DNA from: Chondrinema litorale
Lineage (GTDB): Bacteria; Bacteroidota; Bacteroidia; Cytophagales; Flammeovirgaceae
Reading direction: 5' to 3'
Length of the DNA: 64,000 nt
Assembly: GCF_026250525.1 (NCBI RefSeq)
Contig: NZ_CP111043.1
Coordinates: 4,415,001 to 4,479,000 of the forward strand
In this document: piece by piece, positions 53,601 to 60,808 of the stretch
Position numbering within the stretch: the stretch's first letter is position 1
Layout: each line of letters starts with the position of its first letter
Notes under the pieces: generated by a model
Told to the model about the DNA's origin: nothing
The model's input: the letters and a program-made list of their open reading frames with translations, nothing else
The model's database searches: none
Position numbers and translations under genes: made by a program

Positions 53601-54290
53601 GCAATTGCCAATAATACTGGTTGGATTTTTACCTATGTACATGAGGATGTAAACTGGCCAAGGGTTTATATAAAACAGCTAGATATTACCGCACATATCA
53701 AATGCGATTATAATAGGTCTGATGTTTCAATACCGACCAAAGAGCTTATGATTACCAAAGGAGATAGCACCAAGATATCTTATGGCAGCAAGTTGGAAGC
53801 CTTGAAGTTTGAGACAATTCCTACTAAAGCTTTATCTGAAATATGTAGAGATATTGATTTATTTATTGCGACAACCAGTGTGGCGCACAATCCAGAACTT
53901 TCAGAAAAAACGGAATTATTAGGCGGTTACAGAGAAGACTTTGTAATGGGGCAATTCTCTGAAAATGGGAATTCGAAAATCAGAAAACAGATTCTAGGGC
54001 AATTGATTCCATTGTTAAAAATCAATTCTTCTGGTTTTGAAGGTAATTTCTTTATCGTAAATGGTAAGATCAATTCTTATAAAATCAATTTAGGAAGTGG
54101 TTTTGTGCAAATCAAAAATAGCCAGAAACATATCAATCTAATGCCAGATGTTTCTAAGCTAAAGAAGAAAGCCATTTTGCCAATCAAAGACGATGAAACG
54201 CTCTACATCATATTAGCAAAAGCATTATTCCTTCAAAACGATGACCAGATCACGGATGAAAAATTACTAAGTGCGATTAAGCCAGTTTAG
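50646..54290 (+). CDS. DUF4132 domain protein (MolR/YehI-like), 1214 residues
   Basis: A large cytoplasmic protein. The N-terminal two-thirds (to about 800) is helical, with no recognised catalytic motif. A helix-hairpin-helix-like IPGIGPRSASMGNLG lies near 710. The C-terminal part matches DUF4132 as known in Escherichia coli YehI/MolR: ISLWHPVTASEENITAW, QPVRQAYREHYP, and a closing FVQIKNSQKHINLMPD. These proteins often carry a WGR domain, which I do not see here. The molecular function is unknown; older links to molybdate regulation are not firm. It is the last gene of a unit closed by a strong hairpin. Length and linkage suggest a working module rather than debris. Confidence 0.8.
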   Translation: MGLFDRLFSKKNSGDTQTENVKSLETEMLDLLLDWFAAAGVSQDQFQESFYEPVMEIFLAKDSFKWHLENETEKTKQKLYITLAGLYLANKTVDNRYLKQFLEIFLDRNFNSYLVTDFVKGYNSESLFNEHPEVKNIFIVGSNLFQLCHAIHVKADVNFSYISGSTNFLGAQKYVANNQIFEKVFKYVCAQKFDEKVFFLLEVANHQSYRRRQADETPINYYEKEIENALFEAVEEINADNKFKLNYEILLDYQQTLLSVEKTELWKNTDYKKRKYLKLKDFEDVQSFIKKHQKQAAEVIENLCYIFNFKYVTSDLYKLYAEVFNQLIKATEISANHLYKLISASYKTSNYVFVMENLITPLFEPISKKTFYEHPVVSAYEYFIYQHANNSGYEKGMELLKAVCNSIENEEEREFTKMKYNLAISTTNVYFDRNPFYLNLDKKAQQTKVIQSIIDQLNMILPTALKSIKNVNYYGYDNDYFFTIKIDGEDKKINFDVVGDINAVLAEKKTGYRMLPIPVISYQNDKTTKQYRVSLAFFNYTQLELLKNYVDVNFSEFEEKSIYQETEFVNKNAPALYKLKPLKPQLVNDASVANKFTTDTNWSWFRDTYTSTLSSSDKWDELMAVIIECSGTKKPNKKWFAELQNEIEKFGKEQYFKELSVIMPSSLKEDFWFFDNYTTALKGIIWSCTYKMSDTAAAIVSNIVKAAYTKIPGIGPRSASMGNLGLLALATSGDDRAFGMLNMLRNKTKYQRFVKAIDKHLEIFTAHSDTDSELLADKSIPKMGFEHNTKTISVAEYQVVFKLEKQKLTKVWLDEKGKETKTTPTDFKENHAKLLKEVTEEFKQINAIFKDAKLRIETYWKYNRTWTGKDWLEYIYTHPFMNQWIQGLIWTNETSKEDFIIRENELVKLDGEIAKIEETDQISLWHPVTASEENITAWQNKVWKDKIEQPVRQAYREHYPFSKTESQMTASPRFAHHFLEVRKLMAIANNTGWIFTYVHEDVNWPRVYIKQLDITAHIKCDYNRSDVSIPTKELMITKGDSTKISYGSKLEALKFETIPTKALSEICRDIDLFIATTSVAHNPELSEKTELLGGYREDFVMGQFSENGNSKIRKQILGQLIPLLKINSSGFEGNFFIVNGKINSYKINLGSGFVQIKNSQKHINLMPDVSKLKKKAILPIKDDETLYIILAKALFLQNDDQITDEKLLSAIKPV

Positions 54291-54303
54291 CTTGAAAAAC
54301 ATC

Positions 54304-54345
54304 TCCTGCCAAATTACAATCTTTTGTAGTTTGGTGGGGATTTTA
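54304..54345 (+). terminator. terminator of the DUF4132 unit
   Basis: A 16-pair stem (54304-54319 with 54324-54339, several G-T pairs) closes on the loop TCTT. It contains CCAAATTACAA against TTGTAGTTTGG and is followed by ATTTT. Confidence 0.75.
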
Positions 54346-54355
54346 ACAATTATAT

Positions 54356-55243
54356 ATGCAAAACAACAAACTTTTAAAGTCAGGTAATTTTAAGATTAAA
54401 TTTTTAGCTCAATCAGCAGTTTTTTTAGTCCCCTTACTTATCTTTCTTATACCTGCTTATTATATTTCTCTTCATAATTTAGATAAAAATATTCATCCAT
54501 TTCTCATATTACTTTCATCAATATTATTATTGGTTATCGGCTTCTATTTAGCTACTTGGATAAAAGAATTAATAAAATTTAATTGGTTTATTAATGCTTT
54601 TGTAAGTAGTGAAAATGTTTTTGAATTAAAGAAGATTGCTGTTTTAAAAAAGTTATTAGAGGAAGAAGATTTAGAAGACTACCTAAAAGGAAAAACTGGA
54701 TTTCCAATATTCATATCTAATAGAACAAGAAATAGACTTGAACAAATAGAAAAATCATTTAAGCAAAGTAGAAAGCCAAAAAATCGAATTGAAGAAGATG
54801 TTGTGATCCATTATTCCATAAAAAAAATATTAAGACAAGTTGTAATCGAATGTTTTTCAATTTGGCTATTCGTGATGCTAATTATTATTGCTTTTGTGAA
54901 ATTAGAGTATCTATACCTTACCTTAATAGGTTTAATTGTACTTGTACCTATTCTGTTTTTTTATAAAGATGAGTTGAAAAAAGTATTTAGTGATAGAAGG
55001 AAGTTAGTGATAAGTAAAGATCAGATAATTGAGTATGATAAAGCTCAAGTATATGAATATGATTGGAGAAATATAAAAAAGGCTACAGTAAAGCTTAAGA
55101 CTATAGAGAATAAAGATTATTATTCAATTTATTTAAACTTTAATAATAGAGGTAAGAAAGTCTATCTAGTAGATTTTGTCGAAATTTCGATTGATAACTT
55201 GGAGATGGCACCTTGGGAAATATCAAATTTAATCAACTACTAA
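54356..55243 (+). CDS. hypothetical four-helix membrane protein with PH-like C-terminus
   Basis: A 295-residue protein. Two membrane helices lie at about 20-38 and 47-66, and two more at about 165-183 and 187-203. A basic cytoplasmic loop between the pairs contains KQSRKPKNRIEEDVV. The last about 80 residues (RRKLVISKDQIIEYDKAQVYEYDWRNI and onward) have a strand-rich pattern like bacterial PH-type domains seen in YcxB or DUF304 proteins. No function is known to me. It starts just after the terminator of the DUF4132 unit, on the same strand. The base composition is even lower in GC than its neighbours. Confidence 0.6.
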   Translation: MQNNKLLKSGNFKIKFLAQSAVFLVPLLIFLIPAYYISLHNLDKNIHPFLILLSSILLLVIGFYLATWIKELIKFNWFINAFVSSENVFELKKIAVLKKLLEEEDLEDYLKGKTGFPIFISNRTRNRLEQIEKSFKQSRKPKNRIEEDVVIHYSIKKILRQVVIECFSIWLFVMLIIIAFVKLEYLYLTLIGLIVLVPILFFYKDELKKVFSDRRKLVISKDQIIEYDKAQVYEYDWRNIKKATVKLKTIENKDYYSIYLNFNNRGKKVYLVDFVEISIDNLEMAPWEISNLINY

Positions 55244-55367
55244 TTGATATTTATTTTTGAAAAGTTTTCTTATCTCTAAATTTCATTGAAAACCCATCCA
55301 TTAATTATTGATCTCCACTGTATTTGATTATTTTGCTTACCTATTAAAATCAAATAAAACTTCTTCT

Positions 55368-55958
55368 ATGCCGCATTCAGATTTGAAAGATAAACTGATT
55401 AATTATTTTCTGAAATTCGCAGAGCTTACTCAAGAGGAGAAACAAGCTATTGCTGATAGTGCTAATATTCTGGAGTTTAAAAAAGGGACTGTTTTATTAG
55501 AGCAAGGGCAAATTAGTAAAGAAATTTATTTTGTTCTAAAAGGCTGTGTAAGAGAGTTTTATGTGATAGAAGGAGAGGAGAAGACTTCTAATTTTTTCAC
55601 AGAAGAGCAGTGGGTTATTTCATTGAAGAGTAATACTCATAAAACACCAGCAGATCACTTTTACGACTGTTTAGAATATTGTACTTTGCTAGTTGCCGAT
55701 GAAGAAAAATACAATCCGATGTACGAAGCCTTTCCAAGATTCGAGCGTATTTCGATAGATATTTTACAGCATGAATTTGCAGTGCAGCAAGATATGCAAG
55801 CTACATATGTTACAAATTCCGCTGAACAACGCTATCTGAACCTATTAAAAAACAGGCCTGATCTCCTGCAAAGGGTTCCTCAATATCAGCTAGCCAGTTT
55901 TATTGGAGTTAAACCAGAAACGCTAAGTCGTATAAGAAGAAGACTTGCCGCAAAATAA
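55368..55958 (+). CDS. Crp/Fnr-family transcriptional regulator
   Basis: A 196-residue regulator; ATG 55368 (MPHSDLKDKLINYFLKF) is preferred over a TTG at 55308. The beta-roll sensor domain has FKKGTVLLEQGQISKEIYFV and LKGCVREFYVIEGEEKTSNFF. The C-terminal winged helix has YQLASFIGVKPETLSRIRRRLAAK. Residues for cAMP binding or an iron-sulfur cluster are not evident. It is convergent with the oxidoreductase gene at 55979, with only 20 bases between the stops. Regulators of this type often lie next to the enzyme they control, but no operator was seen. Confidence 0.85.
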   Translation: MPHSDLKDKLINYFLKFAELTQEEKQAIADSANILEFKKGTVLLEQGQISKEIYFVLKGCVREFYVIEGEEKTSNFFTEEQWVISLKSNTHKTPADHFYDCLEYCTLLVADEEKYNPMYEAFPRFERISIDILQHEFAVQQDMQATYVTNSAEQRYLNLLKNRPDLLQRVPQYQLASFIGVKPETLSRIRRRLAAK

Positions 55959-55978
55959 TCTGCACGCTATTATAAGTT

Positions 55979-56950
55979 TTATATGGTGATGACAACATTT
56001 CCAGATTTGCGGCCAGTATCTACATATTTGTGAGCTTCTATACATTGCTGAATGGAATAACCTTTATCAATCATTGATTTTAGCTTTCCGTTTTCAGCCA
56101 TTTGTAAAACTTCTTTCAGCAATTGTATTCTGTTTGCTACAGAAGCTGCACCCGTAGCAGTAAAAATCACTTTCTTTTTGCTCAAAATAGATGTCCAGAT
56201 CATGTTACCTAACAGTGCAAAACTCAAATTAACTGTTAAGAAACAACCAGTTGCTGAAAGCATATTTTTACTTGTGCTAAAGCTATATTTTCCAACTGCA
56301 TCAAAAACGATATCAAATTTTTGCTTGTAAACTTGTTGTTGAATTGGACCTTGTTTGTAATCAAAAACTTTGTCTACACCCAGAGATTTTACCCAACTGA
56401 GGTTTTGCGTACTACAAACTGCGCTTACATCTGCACCATAATTATTGACAATTTGTACAGCATAGGAACCAACAGCTCCTGATGCACCAATAATCAAGAT
56501 TTTCTGACCTGCTTTAATCTTAGCGATTTTCAAAAAGTTTAAGGCTGTAACTGCACTATTAGAAAGTGGAACAACATCTTCAAAAGATAATTTAGGTGGT
56601 ATTTTTAAAATCAAATCATCTTCTGCAATGCATTTATATTCAGCATAACAACCTAAAGTGGTAGAGCCTCCAAATACCAAATCACCAGTTTTTAATTGCT
56701 TTACATTTTCGCCTATTGCTACCACTTCGCCTGCAAATTCGTAACCGGGAATTTTTCTTTTAGGACCATTTATGCCAGTGTACAACCTTCCAATATAAGG
56801 CGTTCCTTTTCGCATTTGTGCATCAGGAGCTGTCGCAGTAGAAGCTTTTATGGCAACTAAAACTTCATTGTCTTTGGGAACAGGTTTTTCCATTTCAACT
56901 AGGTTGAATACTTCTGGTGATCCGTAATTTTCATATACAATTGCTTTCAT
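55979..56950 (-). CDS. NAD(P)H-dependent quinone oxidoreductase / MDR-superfamily dehydrogenase
   Basis: A 323-residue medium-chain dehydrogenase. The catalytic domain opens MKAIVYENYGSPEVFNLVEM and holds PGYEFAGEVVAIGENV. The cofactor fold has KILIIGASGAVGSYAVQIVNN (glycine-rich AxGxVG type typical of NADPH use), and VFDAVGKYSFS follows. The paired cysteine and histidine zinc ligands of true alcohol dehydrogenases are missing, so a zinc-free quinone oxidoreductase or enoyl-reductase role fits better. It is a single gene, convergent with the Crp/Fnr regulator. The substrate is unknown. Confidence 0.88.
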   Translation of the reverse strand: MKAIVYENYGSPEVFNLVEMEKPVPKDNEVLVAIKASTATAPDAQMRKGTPYIGRLYTGINGPKRKIPGYEFAGEVVAIGENVKQLKTGDLVFGGSTTLGCYAEYKCIAEDDLILKIPPKLSFEDVVPLSNSAVTALNFLKIAKIKAGQKILIIGASGAVGSYAVQIVNNYGADVSAVCSTQNLSWVKSLGVDKVFDYKQGPIQQQVYKQKFDIVFDAVGKYSFSTSKNMLSATGCFLTVNLSFALLGNMIWTSILSKKKVIFTATGAASVANRIQLLKEVLQMAENGKLKSMIDKGYSIQQCIEAHKYVDTGRKSGNVVITI

Positions 56951-57036
56951 TCGATTTTGATATTGAGTGATGTAGCAAATGTATTCTCAGCCAAGAGCAG
57001 ATCTCGTTGACAATTGTCAAGAAGTATATTAAATAC

Positions 57037-57075
57037 AAAAAAATACCTCCACCATGAATTTTCACGATAGAGGTA
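57037..57075 (-). terminator. terminator of the trpF-trpB unit
   Basis: Read on the minus strand: TACCTCTATCGTGA pairs in all 14 positions (four G-T) with TCATGGTGGAGGTA across AAAT, followed by seven T. It closes the four-gene unit that starts at 59976. Confidence 0.88.
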
Positions 57076-57099
57076 AATTTTGATAAGATTTATTTATTC

Positions 57100-57474
57100 C
57101 TAATCTTCTGGATAGGGAATGTAAACAAAGTTTACGAAGTCTTTATCTACTACAAATAGGCAGCAGAATTCGTCTGGGTCTTTGAACGCCGCTTTAAATT
57201 CTTCTATCTTTTCTTCGTCTACCAATTGCCTCTGTATAAATTCATCCAAATAAGAAAAATGGTAATTCCACTCTAACTCCAAATCAGTTTCGTCTTTAGC
57301 GATGAGTAATTGCCCCACTTCAATTTTATCCTGAGAAATAGGAAATATTGGGTACTCAGCAATTTTACGTGCTCTTAGCAAGTAAGCTGCTTCTTTTAAT
57401 GTATTCGATACTTTAATAAAATCATTGGTGATTTTCCCAAGATACTTACCGTCTAATTCTGGATCGTTCTGCAT
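57100..57474 (-). CDS. hypothetical acidic protein, 124 residues
   Basis: Cytoplasmic, strongly acidic, with no membrane segment (starts MQNDPELDGKYLGKITNDFI). A mixed alpha/beta pattern is seen, with KDPDEFCCLFVVDKDFVNFVYIPYPED at the end. I have no family for it, though similar-sized proteins occur in Bacteroidota. It lies 36 bases after the HAD gene and is followed by the unit terminator, so it is the last gene of the trpF-trpB-HAD unit. No function is proposed. Confidence 0.65.
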   Translation of the reverse strand: MQNDPELDGKYLGKITNDFIKVSNTLKEAAYLLRARKIAEYPIFPISQDKIEVGQLLIAKDETDLELEWNYHFSYLDEFIQRQLVDEEKIEEFKAAFKDPDEFCCLFVVDKDFVNFVYIPYPED

Positions 57475-57510
57475 AATTTCTTCAAATTGATTAGTTAAGG
57501 TATATCACAA

Positions 57511-58110
57511 TTAATATTTAGGGAATTTATTTAAATCTTCAGTTCCTTTGTAATGAATTACCTGAAAGCCCATTTTTTGAGCTGCTTCTATATTTTTCAG
57601 GTTATCATCTATAAATAAGCTTTCTGTAGGTTCAATTTCAAATCGGCTAATTGCCAGTTTGAAAATCTCTGGGTCTGGCTTAATCAGTTTTTCTTCACCA
57701 GAAACCAGTATATCTTCAAAAAGATCATAAAAGGCATATTTGTTCCTTACAAGTGGAAACTTTTCTGCAGACCAATTGGTAAGTGCAAAAATTCTATATT
57801 TACCAGAAGCAGCCAGTTTTTCCAAAGCATCTACTGCTTCTGGAAAAGTACCTTTTATTGTAGTTTCCCACTGCTCATCATAGGCCTTTATTTCTTTTTC
57901 ATATTCTGGATGTTTATCGATGAGGATATTTACTGCTTCTGCAAATGATCTGCCTGCATCTTGCTGCACATTCCATTCAGAATTGCATACATTCTCAAGA
58001 AACCATTGCATCTTGTTTTTATCCTCAAACAAAGAGTTAAACAGATATTCCGGATTCCAATCCATTAAAACTCCACCCAAATCGAATATGATATTTTTAA
58101 CTGGCTTCAT
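57511..58110 (-). CDS. HAD-family hydrolase (YihX-like)
   Basis: A 199-residue phosphatase of the haloacid-dehalogenase superfamily. Motif I is NIIFDLGGVLMDWN (Asp11, with Gly in place of the second Asp as in the YihX/dehalogenase-like branch). Motif II is in FALTNWSAEKFP, motif III is the Lys in EKLIKPD, and motif IV is FIDDNLKNIEAAQKMG. YihX-like members act on glucose-1-phosphate and related sugar phosphates. The gene starts three bases after the trpB stop and is surely cotranscribed. A role in tryptophan synthesis is not expected, so the linkage is unexplained. Confidence 0.88.
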   Translation of the reverse strand: MKPVKNIIFDLGGVLMDWNPEYLFNSLFEDKNKMQWFLENVCNSEWNVQQDAGRSFAEAVNILIDKHPEYEKEIKAYDEQWETTIKGTFPEAVDALEKLAASGKYRIFALTNWSAEKFPLVRNKYAFYDLFEDILVSGEEKLIKPDPEIFKLAISRFEIEPTESLFIDDNLKNIEAAQKMGFQVIHYKGTEDLNKFPKY

Positions 58111-58113
58111 TTA

Positions 58114-59298
58114 TCAATCTTTGCTACCGAACCACTCGATATAAGTTTTCATGTCTTTATCACCTCTACCAGAAAGGTTAATCACAACTGTTTCTTCTGG
58201 TTTTGCTTTTAGTTTTGGCAAGTAAGCCAGTGCATGAGCAGATTCCACCGCAGGAATAATTCCTTCTAATCGGCTACATTCAAAACCTGCATTCAAAGCT
58301 TCTGCATCTGTAATTGGGAAGTAGTCGGCTTTAGCAGTTTTGTATAAATAAGCGTGTGCTGGGCCAATTCCCGGATAATCTAATCCTGCAGAAACTGAGT
58401 GAGGTTCAATTACTTGTCCGTCTTCTGTTTGGATTACCAATGAGCGACTGCCGTGTAGTACTCCTTCTTTACCCAATGTAAGCGTAGCAGCGGTTTTGTC
58501 TGTGTCTATACCAAATCCACCAGCTTCTAAACCAATTAGTTTTACATTTGGGTTATCTACATAATGATAGAAGGCTCCAATAGCATTGCTACCACCACCT
58601 ACACAAGCAAGCACATAGTTTGGATCTTGGCTACCAGTTTTTTCTGCCAGTTGCTTTTTAATCTCTTCGCTAATTACCGATTGGAAAATAGCTACCATGT
58701 CAGGGTAGGGATGAGGGCCTACCACAGAGCCAATTACATAATGCGTATCTTCTGGGTTGTTAATCCAGTCGCGCATGGCATCGTTGGTGGCATCTTTTAA
58801 CGTTTGGCTACCACTAACTGCTTCCACCACAGTAGCACCCAGAAGCTTCATTCTTTCTACATTAGGTTTCTGTCTGGCAACATCTACTTTTCCCATGTAA
58901 ACCACACAGTCTAAGCCCATTAATGCACAAATGGTTGCTGTAGCTACACCATGTTGACCTGCTCCGGTTTCTGCTAAAATTCTTTTCTTGCCTAATCTTT
59001 TAGCTAAAAGAATTTGACCAATAGTATTGTTTACTTTATGTGCACCAGTGTGGCAAAGGTCTTCTCTTTTTAAGTAAACATTGGTTTGGTATTTCTCAGA
59101 AAGTCTACTCGCATAGTAAAGCGGAGTAGGTCTGCCAACGTAGTCTGTTAAAAGATGTCTAAATTCTTTTTGGAATCCTTCTTCGTTGATAATGCTTAGA
59201 TAGTTTTTTACCAACTCTTCTATATTTGGATGCAACATTTCGGGGATATAAGCTCCACCAAATTTGCCGTAAAATCCTCTTTCGTTAACTGTTATCAT
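58114..59298 (-). CDS. trpB: tryptophan synthase beta chain
   Basis: A 394-residue PLP enzyme that joins indole and serine to make tryptophan. The cofactor lysine is Lys88 in REDLCHTGAHKVNN. The phosphate-binding GGGSNAIG and the serine-side ETGAGQHG are intact. The start ERGFYGKFGGAYIPEML is the usual TrpB1 start and indicates the alpha-dependent type. The trpA gene, which normally follows trpB, is not here; a HAD gene starts three bases after the stop. TrpA must be encoded elsewhere or the unit has been rearranged. Confidence 0.97.
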   Translation of the reverse strand: MITVNERGFYGKFGGAYIPEMLHPNIEELVKNYLSIINEEGFQKEFRHLLTDYVGRPTPLYYASRLSEKYQTNVYLKREDLCHTGAHKVNNTIGQILLAKRLGKKRILAETGAGQHGVATATICALMGLDCVVYMGKVDVARQKPNVERMKLLGATVVEAVSGSQTLKDATNDAMRDWINNPEDTHYVIGSVVGPHPYPDMVAIFQSVISEEIKKQLAEKTGSQDPNYVLACVGGGSNAIGAFYHYVDNPNVKLIGLEAGGFGIDTDKTAATLTLGKEGVLHGSRSLVIQTEDGQVIEPHSVSAGLDYPGIGPAHAYLYKTAKADYFPITDAEALNAGFECSRLEGIIPAVESAHALAYLPKLKAKPEETVVINLSGRGDKDMKTYIEWFGSKD

Positions 59299-59337
59299 TT
59301 TATATGTCTAATTTTTTGATAGCTCAATTATTGGCGC

Positions 59338-59976
59338 TTAAGCCATTTCATGTATTTTCTTTACAAATTCGCCTGTTTTCTCAAAGTCTTTTAATGCCGG
59401 CTCAATTTCAAATTTGCTATTGATATCTATGGCATATAAGCCTTTTAAGTCAAGCGATTGAATATCTTTAAAATGTTCGGGAGCTATGCCACCACTTAAA
59501 AAGTAAGGTTTATCTCCTGAATAATTTTTGAGCAAAGTCCAATCGAATGTATATCCATTACCACCGGGAAGTTTGCCTTTTGTATCAAATAAATAAAAAT
59601 CGACTACTTTGTCAAATGGTTTCAACCTTTCGAAATCAAAATCTTCGCCTACACTAAACACCTTTATGATAGAAATTTCTCTTGAGTCAAGTAGCGATTT
59701 TAAAGCTTCGCAAAACTCAGGACTTTCAGCTCCATGTAGTTGAATAGAATCTAACTGATATTTCTCTACCGTTTCTTTTATTTCATCCAAAGTGGCATTT
59801 ACAAAAACACCGGTTTTGCAAACATAGCCGGGAATAAACGCTGTTACTGCCGGAGGCATTTCTCCTGCATATCTGGATGACTTTTTATAAAAGATAAAGC
59901 CCATATAATCTGGTGGTTCTTCCAGTACTTCAAGAATATTTTTCTCGTCCCGCATGCCACAGACCTTTATCTTCAT
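59338..59976 (-). CDS. trpF: phosphoribosylanthranilate isomerase
   Basis: A 212-residue (beta/alpha)8 enzyme that isomerises phosphoribosylanthranilate in tryptophan synthesis. The start MKIKVCGMRDEKNI contains the catalytic Cys7 (CGM/CGI motif). Other marks are YMGFIFYKKSSRY, SIQLHGAESPEFC, the catalytic Asp in YLFDTKGKLPGGNGYTFDW, and the phosphate-binding PYFLSGGI and AIDINSKFE. The length is standard. It is the first gene of the unit and has its own candidate promoter. trpB follows after 39 bases. Confidence 0.95.
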   Translation of the reverse strand: MKIKVCGMRDEKNILEVLEEPPDYMGFIFYKKSSRYAGEMPPAVTAFIPGYVCKTGVFVNATLDEIKETVEKYQLDSIQLHGAESPEFCEALKSLLDSREISIIKVFSVGEDFDFERLKPFDKVVDFYLFDTKGKLPGGNGYTFDWTLLKNYSGDKPYFLSGGIAPEHFKDIQSLDLKGLYAIDINSKFEIEPALKDFEKTGEFVKKIHEMA

Positions 59977-60046
59977 CGATTTTTAGCTTAATTTATAAAT
60001 TTTACTAGACTGCTTATCCGAAACAGCCATTTTTGATTGTAAACTT

Positions 60047-60054
60047 CAAATTTA
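60047..60054 (-). promoter_or_regulatory. candidate -7 box of the trpF-trpB unit
   Basis: The complement reads TAAATTTG, matching TAnnTTTG, about 70 bases before the trpF start. The leader shows no trp-codon-rich attenuator peptide that I can see. Confidence 0.4.
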
Positions 60055-60057
60055 AAA

Positions 60058-60080
60058 AGCTCATTCGATATTCCCGAATG
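60058..60080 (-). terminator. weak terminator after the NUDIX gene
   Basis: On the minus strand CATTCG and CGAATG pair around a 7-base loop, followed by AGCTTTTT. The stem is short, so this is only a likely site. Confidence 0.4.
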
Positions 60081-60081
60081 C

Positions 60082-60699
60082 TTAATCAAAATAGGTTTCT
60101 TTTTCCGGATTTCTTTTAAAATCGAATAACATATTGATTTGCGATTCTGTTACCCGATCTACAGAAAGTTCTGGTAAATCGTCTTCGGCAAAGAAGCTGA
60201 CATCTAGGGTTTCCATACCGGTTTTTAGTTCGCCACCAGTTCTTTCGCAAAGAAAAAACATTTTATAGGCATGGTATGGATCGTGTGGATGAGGGTGCTT
60301 GTGTTTATCACAAACAGCTAATAGTCTGAGGGCTTTAACTTCTATGCCACTTTCTTCCCAAACTTCTTTGCAGACTATTTCTGCAGGAGAGTAATTTACA
60401 TCGGCCCAACCTCCGGGGAGAGACCATTTGTTGTCGGCAATTTCTTTAATCATCAAGATTTTATCGCCTTCAAAAACAACACCTCTGATATCTACTTTTG
60501 GGGTTTGGTAACCAGTGGCACTGGCAAATAATTCTTTTACTTTTTCTACAGGTTCTTCTGAGATTTCAGCCATTATTTTTACACTGATGTCACGCAGTTC
60601 TTCGTAACGATCAATGTCGTACATACCTTCAGAAAAGGTGAGGCCGTTTTGTGCAATTGCCTGTATACGTTTTGCTACTTCTATCCAGTTTAAAGCCAT
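60082..60699 (-). CDS. NUDIX hydrolase with N-terminal Nudix_N_2-type domain
   Basis: A 205-residue pyrophosphohydrolase. The first about 65 residues form the helical domain found in YjhB-like ADP-ribose or CoA-type NUDIX enzymes. The catalytic NUDIX box at about 96-118 reads GGWADVNYSPAEIVCKEVWEESG. It differs from the consensus G-x5-E-x7-R-E-U-x-E-E-x-G by Tyr for the first Glu and Lys for Arg, while the metal-binding EVWEES core is kept. The strand KVDIRGVVFEGDKILMIKE before the box is usual. It probably hydrolyses a nucleoside diphosphate-linked compound; activity may be altered by the changes. Confidence 0.88.
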   Translation of the reverse strand: MALNWIEVAKRIQAIAQNGLTFSEGMYDIDRYEELRDISVKIMAEISEEPVEKVKELFASATGYQTPKVDIRGVVFEGDKILMIKEIADNKWSLPGGWADVNYSPAEIVCKEVWEESGIEVKALRLLAVCDKHKHPHPHDPYHAYKMFFLCERTGGELKTGMETLDVSFFAEDDLPELSVDRVTESQINMLFDFKRNPEKETYFD

Positions 60700-60722
60700 A
60701 ATAATTTTTTTATTGACACAGT

Positions 60723-60798
60723 GCAGGCAGATTAGGCTTTTCTGCCTGCGAACTGCTCAAAGCTAGGCTTTTGCAACTGGAATGGAAAGAAGTTGCAA
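60723..60798. repeat. cluster of short palindromes between NUDIX and SET genes
   Basis: GCAGGCAGA (60723-60731) and TCTGCCTGC (60741-60749) are perfect arms over a 9-base loop. TTGCAACT (60771-60778) and AGTTGCAA (60791-60798) are perfect arms over 12 bases. TAGGCTTTT occurs in both (about 60733 and 60764). This gives two hairpins in tandem in a 109-base gap, more GC-rich than the surroundings. It may end or stabilise the message of the SET gene, or be a repeat element. Confidence 0.5.
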
Positions 60799-60808
60799 CT
60801 CTTTTTAC

